A stretch of DNA of 10,680 nt, from contig CAYSAA010000214.1 in NCBI GenBank assembly GCA_964428905.1, positions 1 to 10,680 of the forward strand. Direction: 5' to 3'. Made by a program: the position numbers and the translations under genes. The stretch is from CAYSAA01 sp964428905 (GTDB lineage: Bacteria; Atribacterota; Phoenicimicrobiia; Phoenicimicrobiales; Stramentimicrobiaceae). The notes beneath the pieces were generated by a model. That model made no database searches. It was not told the DNA's origin and saw only the letters and a program-made list of their open reading frames with translations. Positions 1 through 6,608 of this stretch are shown here, piece after piece (positions within the stretch are counted from its first letter, which is position 1; each line of letters opens with the position of its first letter).

Positions 1-179
1 GGTTTCCCCTGAAAGGCACCATCCAGATCTACAACATGCAATAATTTTGCCCCTCGTTTTTCCCAAATTTTGGCCATAGCACAGGGATCTTCGGAAAAAA
101 CTTCCCTATTTTCAACCTTGCCCTGCATGAGACGAACACATTGATTGTCTTTTATGTCAATCGCCGGAATAATCAGCAA
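1..179 (-). CDS. hisA: HisA, ProFAR isomerase (5' part, runs off the window)
   Basis: Phosphoribosylformimino-AICAR-phosphate isomerase opens the aminoaldose ring of ProFAR in histidine synthesis, in the cytoplasm. The visible 59 codons start LIIPAIDIKDNQCVRLMQG and end near LLHVVDLDGAFQGK. This is the first beta strand of a HisA (beta/alpha)8 barrel with the catalytic Asp of the PAIDI motif, followed by the second strand motif VVDLDGA. The start is a TTG at 179-177. GGAGAG (minus strand, 192-187) lies 7 bases upstream, and no ATG in this frame would keep the family N-terminus. The start lies inside hisH (23-base overlap), so translation is probably coupled. The remaining three quarters of the gene lies left of base 1. 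HisF shares the fold, but the PAIDI and RLMQG signatures point to HisA. Confidence 0.95.
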   Translation of the reverse strand, partial: MLIIPAIDIKDNQCVRLMQGKVENREVFSEDPCAMAKIWEKRGAKLLHVVDLDGAFQGK

Positions 180-795
180 TACACATCTCTCCAAAATTTT
201 TTAATAAATTTAATCCCTGGGAGCTACTTTTTTCCGGATGAAACTGAACTCCAAACACATTCTCCCTGCGAACGGAGGATACGAATAATTGCTGGTAGTC
301 CGTCTGGGTCAACACGGCATCCTCTTCATCAGGGATACAATAGAAAGAATGCAGGAAATAAAAATAACTAGCATTCTCAATCCCGGAAAACAAAGCATTA
401 TCGTCTTCCTGGTCTTTGAAACGGTAATGAACCTGATTCCATCCCAGATGGGGTACCCGGAATTGTTCGGGAAAGCGTACAACCTTACCGGGAATAAGCC
501 CCAATCCCTGATAGAGTCCATTTTCTTCACTATAGGAAAAGATTAACTGCATTCCCAGACAAATACCCAGAAAGGGTTTCCCTTTTTCCACCACCTCTTT
601 AATGACCTTATCCAGTCTCTTTTCCTTCAATACCTTAACTGCGTCTCGAAAGGCACCGACACCGGGCAGGATTAAACCATTGGCTTTTTTAATTACTTCA
701 GGTTTGTCACTGATTTTTACCCTGTATCCCAGATGATTCAGGGCATGATGTACATTCTTAATATTTCCCATCTGATAATCAATAATGACGATCAT
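157..795 (-). CDS. hisH: HisH, imidazole glycerol phosphate synthase glutaminase subunit
   Basis: HisH is the class I glutamine amidotransferase subunit of IGP synthase. It releases ammonia from glutamine and channels it to HisF, which makes IGP and AICAR. The 212-residue protein is the usual family length. The triad is visible: Cys79 in GICLGMQL, and His186 and Glu188 in GVQFHPEKSS. The N-terminus IDYQMGNIKNV and the oxyanion-strand segment LPGVGAF (about 43-49) also fit. The ATG at 795 follows AGGAG by 5 bases, a strong ribosome binding site. It sits 14 bases after hisB and overlaps hisA by 23 bases, so it is in the middle of the histidine operon. hisF is not in the window and should follow hisA. 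Confidence 0.98.
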   Translation of the reverse strand: MIVIIDYQMGNIKNVHHALNHLGYRVKISDKPEVIKKANGLILPGVGAFRDAVKVLKEKRLDKVIKEVVEKGKPFLGICLGMQLIFSYSEENGLYQGLGLIPGKVVRFPEQFRVPHLGWNQVHYRFKDQEDDNALFSGIENASYFYFLHSFYCIPDEEDAVLTQTDYQQLFVSSVRRENVFGVQFHPEKSSSQGLNLLKNFGEMCIADYSGD

Positions 796-809
796 TTTAT
801 CTCCTGTTT

Positions 810-1436
810 TTATGCCAGCAACCCTTTGCTGGAAGGGATGTTACCCTTCAGTCTTTTTTCCTCTTCGATTGCCTGATCCAATGTCCTGGCAAAGGCCTTA
901 AAAATTCCTTCTATGATATGGTGCATATTCTCTCCCTTTAACAGGTCAATATGTAGAGTAAAGCCGCCTTCATAGGCCAGTGCAGTAAAAAACTCCTGCC
1001 AGACTTCTCCGTCAATGCGACCAATTTTAGCCAGTCTTTGATCAGGTACCTGATAGAATAGGCGACCTCTTCCGCTAAGGTCTATAGCAGTACGGATCAG
1101 CGCTTCATCCATTGCCAGAAGAAAAAAACCGTACCGTCTTATGCCTGATTTATCACCCAATGCCTCTTTAATAGCTCTTCCCAGACAGATCCCCAGATCT
1201 TCCAGAGAATGATGAGCATCAACTTCAATATCTCCATTTAACTCCAGCTGCAAGTCAAAAAATCCATGCTTACAAAATAATGTCAGCATATGATTCAAAA
1301 AAGGCAATTCACTGTGAAGGCTACACTTCCCCTCACCGTCCAGATTCATTTTTACCCGGATATCCGTTTCCCCGGTTTTTCTGTGAACTGAGCCAATTCT
1401 TTCTTTCAAGGCAATCACTCTCCTTTTTACATTCAT
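810..1436 (-). CDS. hisB: HisB, imidazoleglycerol-phosphate dehydratase (monofunctional)
   Basis: HisB converts imidazole glycerol phosphate to imidazole acetol phosphate with bound Mn2+. Metal-binding signatures are present: FLNHML (46-51), HHSLED (75-80) and MHHIIE (171-176), followed by IFKAFARTL. The tail IPSSKGLL is typical. At 208 residues it is the monofunctional form, without the HAD phosphatase domain of the E. coli fusion; a separate HAD gene lies directly upstream. The ATG at 1436 begins 2 bases after the HAD stop but has no clear SD, so it would depend on translational coupling. A TTG at 1409 has AAGGAG (1425-1420) 10 bases upstream. It would give MKERIGSVHRKTGETDI, closer to the usual length before the RKTxET motif. 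I keep 1436 and regard the two starts as about equally likely. Confidence 0.97.
   Translation of the reverse strand: MNVKRRVIALKERIGSVHRKTGETDIRVKMNLDGEGKCSLHSELPFLNHMLTLFCKHGFFDLQLELNGDIEVDAHHSLEDLGICLGRAIKEALGDKSGIRRYGFFLLAMDEALIRTAIDLSGRGRLFYQVPDQRLAKIGRIDGEVWQEFFTALAYEGGFTLHIDLLKGENMHHIIEGIFKAFARTLDQAIEEEKRLKGNIPSSKGLLA
1418..1425 (-). promoter_or_regulatory. Internal SD bearing on the hisB start
   Basis: The minus strand reads AAGGAGAG here, inside the first codons of the longer hisB reading frame and 10 bases before a TTG at 1409. The ATG at 1436 has no comparable site. This favours, without proving, the shorter HisB N-terminus. Confidence 0.45.
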
Positions 1437-1438
1437 AC

Positions 1439-2443
1439 TTATCGAATTCGATGATGAATCAATTGAACTACCTGATTTACATTTTCGGCCAATAGATCAA
1501 CATTATTTTTTATATAATGTTCTTTATAGTCATTTCCCTCCGTAAAATCATTCCCTAAAACCAGGGCAGAGAGACAATACTGCTTTCCATACTGGTGGTT
1601 TAGATTTTTAACCGTTAAAAGATCATCCATGGTATCACCAATATACAGTCCCTGTTTTGACTGAAAGTGCTCCATTAAAAATTTCAAGCCATCGGGTGAA
1701 GGTTTGGTCATATGATCTTCTGAAGTAACAATCATCCCGGGGTCAAGCCATGAGCTCCAGTTGATTTGCTCCATAAAAAAATGGGTTTCTGTTCGATTTC
1801 TACCAGTCAATATTCCCACCTGATATCTTTTTAATAGCTCTGTTACTGCAGGCACAATTGCAATGATTTCTTTTTCTATATTACCGGTTGCCTGGTGTAC
1901 AATCTTGGGATAAAAATGATAGAGTCTGTAACAATTCCTTTCTCCTGCGTAGAATTCCTTCGCTATCTGAAATATTTTTTCCTTGTTCCACAGAGAAAAA
2001 ATCTTATCCGGATCGGATGCATTGTTTGTTACCCAGGTCATCAATTGTGCCAACCCGCCACCGTTCGATAGATTTTTATTGATAAAATCTATAATAAGGG
2101 GAGAGTTGTCTTTTAGTCTTTCCATTGATTTTAGTTGGTATTCCTCCATTTTCCAGAGATAATATAAAATAGCTGCTGCCGATAGCTCCCAGTCATCATT
2201 AAATCCACCAACCATTTTAAAACCAGCAATAGTCTTACTGTCAACCAATTCATCTTCTCCCGGTATATTGATCATATTACCAAAATAGTACTGCACGGTA
2301 TCAATAATGGTCTGATGATAAGAAGAAGAAACATTGACCAGTACACCGTCAATATCAAAAATGATGGTATCAATTTCAGGCAAAAAAGGATAAATTTCTT
2401 TTCTGATTAAAACTTCATTTTCCTGCAAATAGTTTTTTGTCAA
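1439..2443 (-). CDS. HAD-superfamily phosphatase in the his operon, candidate histidinol-phosphate phosphatase
   Basis: This is a soluble haloacid-dehalogenase-type hydrolase of 334 residues. The four HAD motifs are visible: FDIDGVL with nucleophile and acid Asp30/Asp32, LTGR with Thr213, Lys247 in TKPSP, and GDTMDD (269-274). Between motifs I and II lie about 170 mostly helical residues, a C1-type cap, including GGFNDDWEL (79-87). I recall that GGxNxDW motif from a HAD subfamily (TIGR01548 type) linked to hisB or aminotransferase genes in other bacteria. The start is a TTG with GGAG 7 bases upstream, 27 bases after hisD; the stop is 2 bases from hisB. Placement between hisD and hisB, where hisC often sits, suggests dephosphorylation of L-histidinol phosphate, the step fused to HisB in E. 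coli. The family is seen; the substrate is inferred. Another sugar or nucleotide phosphatase role remains possible. Confidence 0.85.
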   Translation of the reverse strand: MTKNYLQENEVLIRKEIYPFLPEIDTIIFDIDGVLVNVSSSYHQTIIDTVQYYFGNMINIPGEDELVDSKTIAGFKMVGGFNDDWELSAAAILYYLWKMEEYQLKSMERLKDNSPLIIDFINKNLSNGGGLAQLMTWVTNNASDPDKIFSLWNKEKIFQIAKEFYAGERNCYRLYHFYPKIVHQATGNIEKEIIAIVPAVTELLKRYQVGILTGRNRTETHFFMEQINWSSWLDPGMIVTSEDHMTKPSPDGLKFLMEHFQSKQGLYIGDTMDDLLTVKNLNHQYGKQYCLSALVLGNDFTEGNDYKEHYIKNNVDLLAENVNQVVQLIHHRIR

Positions 2444-2470
2444 AGCTTTTCTCCAAAAAGTAATTTGGCA

Positions 2471-3769
2471 TCATTTTCTTATTCTCAACGCATAGGCGTG
2501 GGCAGATAATCCCTCCAAATCGGCAAACCGGGCAATTTTTTCCCTATCCTGAAGAAACTTATCCTTTCGGCAATAAATAACACTGCTTCTTTTTAGAAAA
2601 TCATGAACTGACAACACGGAAAATTTTCTGGCACTTCCCATGGTTGGCAGAATATGATTGGGGCCTGCCCAATAATCACCCAAAGGCTCCGGTGAATAAG
2701 GTCCTATAAAAACTGCACCGAAATTCTTAATATCCCCCAGATAAGCCCAGGGATCGTCAACCTGAAGTTCCAAATGTTCTGGAGCAAATTCATTGATGTA
2801 TTCGATCACTAATTTTTTATCTTGTGCTAAAATAATTTTACCGTTTTTAGTTAAGGAACGGGTGATGGTATCTTTTCGTTTACATTGTGCTATCTGTCCA
2901 CGAATCCTCTTGCGCACCTGTTCTGCTAATTGTTTTGATGTCGTAACCAGGACAACCCTGGACTCCTGATCATGCTCAGCCTGAGAAAACAAATCTGCTA
3001 TGACATAATCGGGATTGGCTCCTTTCTCAGCCCAGATAAGAATTTCACTGGGACCGGCCAGCATATCAATATCCACCTGGCCGAAAACCAATTTCTTGGC
3101 CATGGTCACATAGATATTCCCGGGACCGATAATTTTATCAACCGGCTTAATGGTCTCGGTACCATAGGCAAGGGCAGCAATGGCCTGGGCACCTCCGACC
3201 TTGTAGATTTTAGAAATACCCAGTTCCCGTGCAGTCATCAATAAATAGGGTGATATCTCAGACCTCGATCCCAGAGGCGTTACCACGCTTATCTCCTTTA
3301 CACCGGCAATTAGGGCTGGGACTACACCCATAATCAGGGAGGAAGGATATTCCGCTGTTCCACCGGGTACATAGATTCCCACCCGTTCCAATGGTCGTAC
3401 CAGTTGCCCCAAAATCATGCCTTCCTCTTGATGAGAAAGCCAGGATTTTTCCAGCTGAAATTGATGAAAGGATTTGACCCTTTCAATGGATTGCCTGATA
3501 ATCTCAAACAATTCCGTTTTGACCCGCGATGCCGCTTGTTCAAATTCATTGCGGGTTACTTCCAGATCTGATTCCTGCAGGTCATTTCGATCCAGTTGAT
3601 GGGTTAATTGAAGCAGACCCTGGTCTCCTTCATTTTTAACCTGTTCGATGATCTTACTGACTTTTTTTTCGACCTCTTTCAGCAATTTTCCGTTGGTAGT
3701 CTTTTTAATATTATCAAAGACAAATGTTTTATTTTGGTCATTGAGAGCTAAAACTTTCATTAATTCCAT
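2471..3769 (-). CDS. hisD: HisD, histidinol dehydrogenase
   Basis: HisD oxidises L-histidinol to L-histidine in two NAD+-dependent, zinc-assisted steps. Family blocks occur in order: PGGTAEYPSSLIMGVVPA, KVGGAQAIAALAYGTETI, KIIGPGNIYVTMAKK, DMLAGPSEIL, LFSQAEHDQES (zinc and substrate His), EFAPEHLEL (catalytic Glu-His), GPNHILPT, and a C-terminal GLSAHAYALR. From the ATG at 3769 the protein is 432 residues, normal for the family. The frame is open three codons further to a GTG at 3778. That GTG is part of the AAGGTG ribosome site (3781-3776), which lies 6 bases before the ATG, so I prefer the ATG. The gene begins 39 bases after hisG and ends 27 bases before the HAD gene. Confidence 0.97.
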   Translation of the reverse strand: MELMKVLALNDQNKTFVFDNIKKTTNGKLLKEVEKKVSKIIEQVKNEGDQGLLQLTHQLDRNDLQESDLEVTRNEFEQAASRVKTELFEIIRQSIERVKSFHQFQLEKSWLSHQEEGMILGQLVRPLERVGIYVPGGTAEYPSSLIMGVVPALIAGVKEISVVTPLGSRSEISPYLLMTARELGISKIYKVGGAQAIAALAYGTETIKPVDKIIGPGNIYVTMAKKLVFGQVDIDMLAGPSEILIWAEKGANPDYVIADLFSQAEHDQESRVVLVTTSKQLAEQVRKRIRGQIAQCKRKDTITRSLTKNGKIILAQDKKLVIEYINEFAPEHLELQVDDPWAYLGDIKNFGAVFIGPYSPEPLGDYWAGPNHILPTMGSARKFSVLSVHDFLKRSSVIYCRKDKFLQDREKIARFADLEGLSAHAYALRIRK

Positions 3770-3808
3770 CACGAACACCTTGATCTCAAATTTTATTTCA
3801 CTTTTTAC

Positions 3809-4489
3809 TTAAGTATCATTTGTTGGGACAACTATTTTTTTTAAGGCCTGAACAACCTGATGTACCTGCCGGTGTCTGGTTTTATAGCTGATACGATTCG
3901 TAATTAATCGAGCACTTATCGGTGTAATTTCATCAATCACCCTTAGATGATTTTGTTGAAGTGTTTTCCCGGTAGAAACCAGATCAACAATGATATCAGC
4001 CAATCCTACCTGAGGGGCAAGCTCTACGGATCCATAAAGTGTGATGATTTCTCCGTTAATCCCCTTTTTAAGACAATAATTGCGACTGATGTTGGGATAT
4101 TTAGTGGCAATCTTCAGGGGTAAACGTTGTTCTATATCCCTCATTACCTCCTCCCTGGCTCGGGAAGCAGCCAGCACAATATGACAAGCCCCCAGACCAA
4201 GGTCTAATAATTCATAGACATCTTTTTTTTCCTCTAACAGAATATCCTTCCCTGCAATTCCAATATCTGCCACACCACATTCCACATAGGTAGGATTATC
4301 TTTGGGTTTGGTAATCATAAATTGAAAAGTTTCCTCCTGGTTATAAAAGACCAGACGTCTATCCGTTTTTTCATCATAATCAATCAAACCGAAGTAACCT
4401 GATTTTTTCAGTAAATCTATTGTAGATTGAAATAGTCGGCCACTGGGTAAGGCAATGGTCATAATGGAATCTTCAGTTTTTTTCACCAT
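3809..4489 (-). CDS. hisG: HisG, ATP phosphoribosyltransferase, short form
   Basis: HisG condenses ATP with PRPP, the first committed step of histidine synthesis and the usual point of feedback inhibition. The 226 residues match the short family: TIALPSGRLF near the N-terminus, ADIGIAGKDILLE (about 75-87), and the PRPP loop DLVSTGKTLQQN in the C-terminal third. The C-terminal PII-like regulatory domain of the long form is missing, so activity and histidine sensing should require HisZ, encoded just upstream. The ATG at 4489 has AAGGTG (4499-4494) close upstream. An internal ATG at 4462 would remove nine residues (VKKTEDSI region) but has a weaker site. The first 17 bases overlap the end of hisZ, a typical arrangement for coupled synthesis of subunits of one complex. 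Confidence 0.97.
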   Translation of the reverse strand: MVKKTEDSIMTIALPSGRLFQSTIDLLKKSGYFGLIDYDEKTDRRLVFYNQEETFQFMITKPKDNPTYVECGVADIGIAGKDILLEEKKDVYELLDLGLGACHIVLAASRAREEVMRDIEQRLPLKIATKYPNISRNYCLKKGINGEIITLYGSVELAPQVGLADIIVDLVSTGKTLQQNHLRVIDEITPISARLITNRISYKTRHRQVHQVVQALKKIVVPTNDT

Positions 4490-5732
4490 AAGACACCTTT
4501 TCTTCTTGCTTTGTTTCCAGGTCGTACCGGGTCACCTGATCTAAATTCTCTGATTGAATATCAATCAGGTAACATATTTTTTTATCAATAGAATATTGAA
4601 TAGCCTGATTTTTTGGGCGTTCAATTTCTAGTTCCATCTCTACTATATTGTTGAGATTTCTCAATTGTTCAGACAATGTAAAAGCGATCTGGATAAGATC
4701 TTTTCGATACCTGATAAAATATTTTCGCCTATCCAATGTTCCTTTACTTACCTGGTTTTCCTGGGCTAATACCCTGACTAATTTTTCTATACCAATTGCT
4801 ACACCGGTTGAGGGAATGTCTTTTCCAAATTTCTGACATAGGTGATCATAACGCCCGCCACCACATATTGCCGATCCCATATACCCGGTGTATCCCTCAA
4901 AGACAATTCCGGTATAGTAATCAAAATTCCTGATGATTCCCAGATCAATGATGGCATAACGGTCAAGTCCATACATTCTAAGATATTGATAGACTTCTTC
5001 AACTTCTTTTAAGGCCAGACTTGCCGTCATATTGTTTTGTTTCAATGTCTCTTCTGCTTCCTCAATGACGGACTCATCTCCCCTCCAATGAGGCAAACGC
5101 AGAATGGTTTCCCGGTCCTGCCGGGACAGATCATAACGGAACAAAAGTTTTTCCAACAGAACAAAGTCCTTATTCATTATGGTTTTTCGCAATGTTTTCT
5201 TATGTTCCGGAATAATTGGCAATTGATCCAGAAGTGAATTAAAAAACCTGGCACTACCGATGTCAATATAAAAATTCTTTAACCCCGCATTGACCAAAGC
5301 TTGAATGGCCACGGCAATCACTTCAGCATCAGCCAGTCGATTGTTTAAACCAAGCAATTCAATGCCTGCCTGATGGAATTCCTGTTGATCTTCCGTGTTA
5401 TTGGTTACCTTTCTAAAAACATGATTTAGATAATAAAATTTATGAAAACCATCCCCGGCCTTGCCAAGCTTAGTAGCGGCCATCCGGGCAATGGGCGTGG
5501 TCATATCGGGACGAAGGACGATAATCTCACCGTCTGCATTCAATAATTTGAACATTCTTTCTCTTAACTCCGGGCCAATACCCTGGATTAAAAAATCATA
5601 ATATTCTAGTGTCGGTGTATCGATTTCCTGATAGCCCCATTTTTTAAAGATTGCTCTTAATCTGTTCTCGCAAAATCTTCTTTTCTCCATATTTTCCGGT
5701 AAAATGTCCTGGAATCCCCTGATAATATTCAT
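4473..5732 (-). CDS. hisZ: HisZ, ATP phosphoribosyltransferase regulatory subunit
   Basis: HisZ is a histidyl-tRNA-synthetase paralogue that does not charge tRNA. It forms a hetero-octamer with short HisG, is needed for its activity and takes part in histidine feedback. Class II synthetase-like blocks are visible: GFQDILPE (6-13), DTPTLEYYD (38-46), RPDMTTPIAR (74-83), a motif-2-like HVFRKVTNNTEDQQEFHQAGIE (about 104-125), GGGRYDHL and STGVAIGIEKL. At 419 residues it is close to or slightly longer than better-known HisZ proteins. The C-terminal 100 residues (RRKYFIRYRKDLIQIA onward) do not read as a clear anticodon-binding domain, which with the context argues against a true HisS. It is the first gene of the operon. 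Its ATG has only a weak GGG 9 bases upstream, unlike the strong sites of later genes. Confidence 0.93.
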   Translation of the reverse strand: MNIIRGFQDILPENMEKRRFCENRLRAIFKKWGYQEIDTPTLEYYDFLIQGIGPELRERMFKLLNADGEIIVLRPDMTTPIARMAATKLGKAGDGFHKFYYLNHVFRKVTNNTEDQQEFHQAGIELLGLNNRLADAEVIAVAIQALVNAGLKNFYIDIGSARFFNSLLDQLPIIPEHKKTLRKTIMNKDFVLLEKLLFRYDLSRQDRETILRLPHWRGDESVIEEAEETLKQNNMTASLALKEVEEVYQYLRMYGLDRYAIIDLGIIRNFDYYTGIVFEGYTGYMGSAICGGGRYDHLCQKFGKDIPSTGVAIGIEKLVRVLAQENQVSKGTLDRRKYFIRYRKDLIQIAFTLSEQLRNLNNIVEMELEIERPKNQAIQYSIDKKICYLIDIQSENLDQVTRYDLETKQEEKVSYGEKN

Positions 5733-5814
5733 TTTTTATAACCCAATTACTCGCTTTTAAAAAATTAAAATACAAATTTTAACAATTTTTATTAATTAAA
5801 GATTTAACATATTA

Positions 5815-5828
5815 AATTGTTAACAATT
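5815..5828. promoter_or_regulatory. Perfect 14-bp palindrome at the his transcription start, candidate operator
   Basis: AATTGTTAACAATT is a perfect inverted repeat lying about 5 to 18 bases downstream of the predicted start of the his transcript, where a bound repressor would block initiation. A second TTAACAATT occurs at 5779-5787, 41 bases away, about four helical turns. The central GTTAAC is also the core of the E. coli TrpR operator. Firmicutes have a TrpR-family repressor of histidine genes (YerC/HisR), so a site for such a protein is a reasonable guess. The surroundings are very A/T-rich, so chance cannot be excluded. Confidence 0.45.
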
Positions 5829-5839
5829 AAATTAATAGA

Positions 5840-5868
5840 AGTATAACACTATATCAGACAAAGGTCAA
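5840..5868 (-). promoter_or_regulatory. Sigma70-type promoter of the histidine operon
   Basis: The minus strand has TTGACC (5868-5863), a 17-base spacer and TATACT (5845-5840), five of six matches at each box. Upstream (about 5869-5900) are long runs of A and T that could act as an UP element. Transcription should start near 5833, giving a leader of about 100 bases before hisZ. The leader contains no T-box signature and no run of His codons. Confidence 0.8.
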
Positions 5869-5971
5869 TAAAAAAAATAAAAATTTTTTTATAAATAATA
5901 AAATAGAGTAAAATAAGGAGAAGGTAAAAGACACAACCTATAAATTTGATTGATTCATTTTAATTATTGAT

Positions 5972-6519
5972 CTAATCGGTTTGTTTTGTGAAGGCTTTGC
6001 CCACACCAAATATTTTGCGGAAATGAAAACCGGTAATAGAATAAGTAATAGCAGCCGGAAAAAGCTTAGGGCGATGAAGCAGTGTCCAGAAAAATACTTT
6101 CCAGTAATACCTTCTCCCCTTTTCTTTCATACCTAAATACCAGATTGACCTCATAAAAGCTGACAGATAGATCCAGCGAAAACGACTGGTTCTTATTTTA
6201 AAATAGTAGTTATTGATATTTTTCATCAGGGATAAGAAACGTTCATAATAGTATAGAGGTGCGTAGATGGTTCAATGGTAAAATCAGTATTGCGGCCACT
6301 GGGACTCTTTAAAAAAACGATTCTCCTTGATGAGTTGATGATATAATTTGGTTCCGATCGGTGCATTCAGTTTTTTCTCCCATTCGGGTGGAAGCAAAGC
6401 CGCTACTGTTATAATAGGCCTAAGGGAGGTAAACTATCTTTTTAAAAAACAAATTTCAAGGCATATTTATAACTCCAAAATTTTTCGGTATAAGTAAGGT
6501 ATACTAATAATATCTTCAT
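5972..6519 (-). pseudogene. Broken B12-binding radical SAM protein (DUF4070 type), internally deleted
   Basis: This is the remains of a cobalamin-binding radical SAM enzyme. It begins MKILLVYLTYTEKFWSYKY at 6519, the usual start of such proteins (MKxLLVYPxxPxTFWS). A TAA interrupts it at 6444-6442, then KDSLPPLGLL continues. A frameshift at 6411-6410 is followed by TVAALLPPEWEKKLN (6409-6365), still the N-terminal B12-domain region. The frame then jumps straight to APIGTKLYHQLIKENR, which belongs near the C-terminus in this family. Two TGA stops follow (6286-6284, 6274-6272). The frame then runs YAPLYYYERF, then RYYWKVFFWTLLHRPKLFP and ITGFHFRKIFG, a typical DUF4070 tail. Several hundred codons, including the CxxxCxxC cluster motif, are missing. 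Four independent lesions plus the deletion rule out a sequencing error. Family assignment rests on remembered motifs. Confidence 0.8.
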
Positions 6520-6608
6520 CAATAACAAATCTCTTTTTTGATTGTCAAACCAGGCATATCTTGACTCAGGTATTTTTTTAAGGCTAAATAATGATATATA
6601 CACCTTTC

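Noticed and set aside
141..371. Small plus-strand open frames across the window (for example 141-371, 289-546, 1888-2082, 2972-3244, 9998-10195)
   Set aside because: Each lies opposite a well-supported minus-strand gene, shows no family resemblance and has no convincing ribosome site. They are frame shadows.
5733..5833. T-box or histidine attenuator in the hisZ leader
   Set aside because: The leader is only about 100 bases and very A/T-rich. It has no T-box consensus, no terminator hairpin and no run of His codons; the one tiny ATG frame is four codons long.
5871..5897. A-run/T-run (AAAAATAAAAATTTTTTTTATA) as an intrinsic terminator after the pseudogene
   Set aside because: The potential stem is pure A/T with no G/C core. 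Its position just upstream of the his -35 box fits an UP element better.
5912..5925. Plus-strand AAGGAGAAGG as a ribosome site of a small plus-strand gene
   Set aside because: There is no ATG or GTG at a suitable distance, and the only nearby TTG gives a frame of five codons.
6257..6300. tRNA-like D-arm on the plus strand (GATGGTTCAATGGTAAAATC)
   Set aside because: No acceptor stem pairing, anticodon arm or T-loop follows. The sequence lies inside the radical SAM pseudogene, whose reading frame explains it.
6522..6548. TTGACA (minus, 6548-6543) as a live promoter for the radical SAM remnant
   Set aside because: The hexamer 17 bases away is TTATTG, a poor -10 that runs up to the start codon. 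With the gene destroyed there is no support for a functional promoter.
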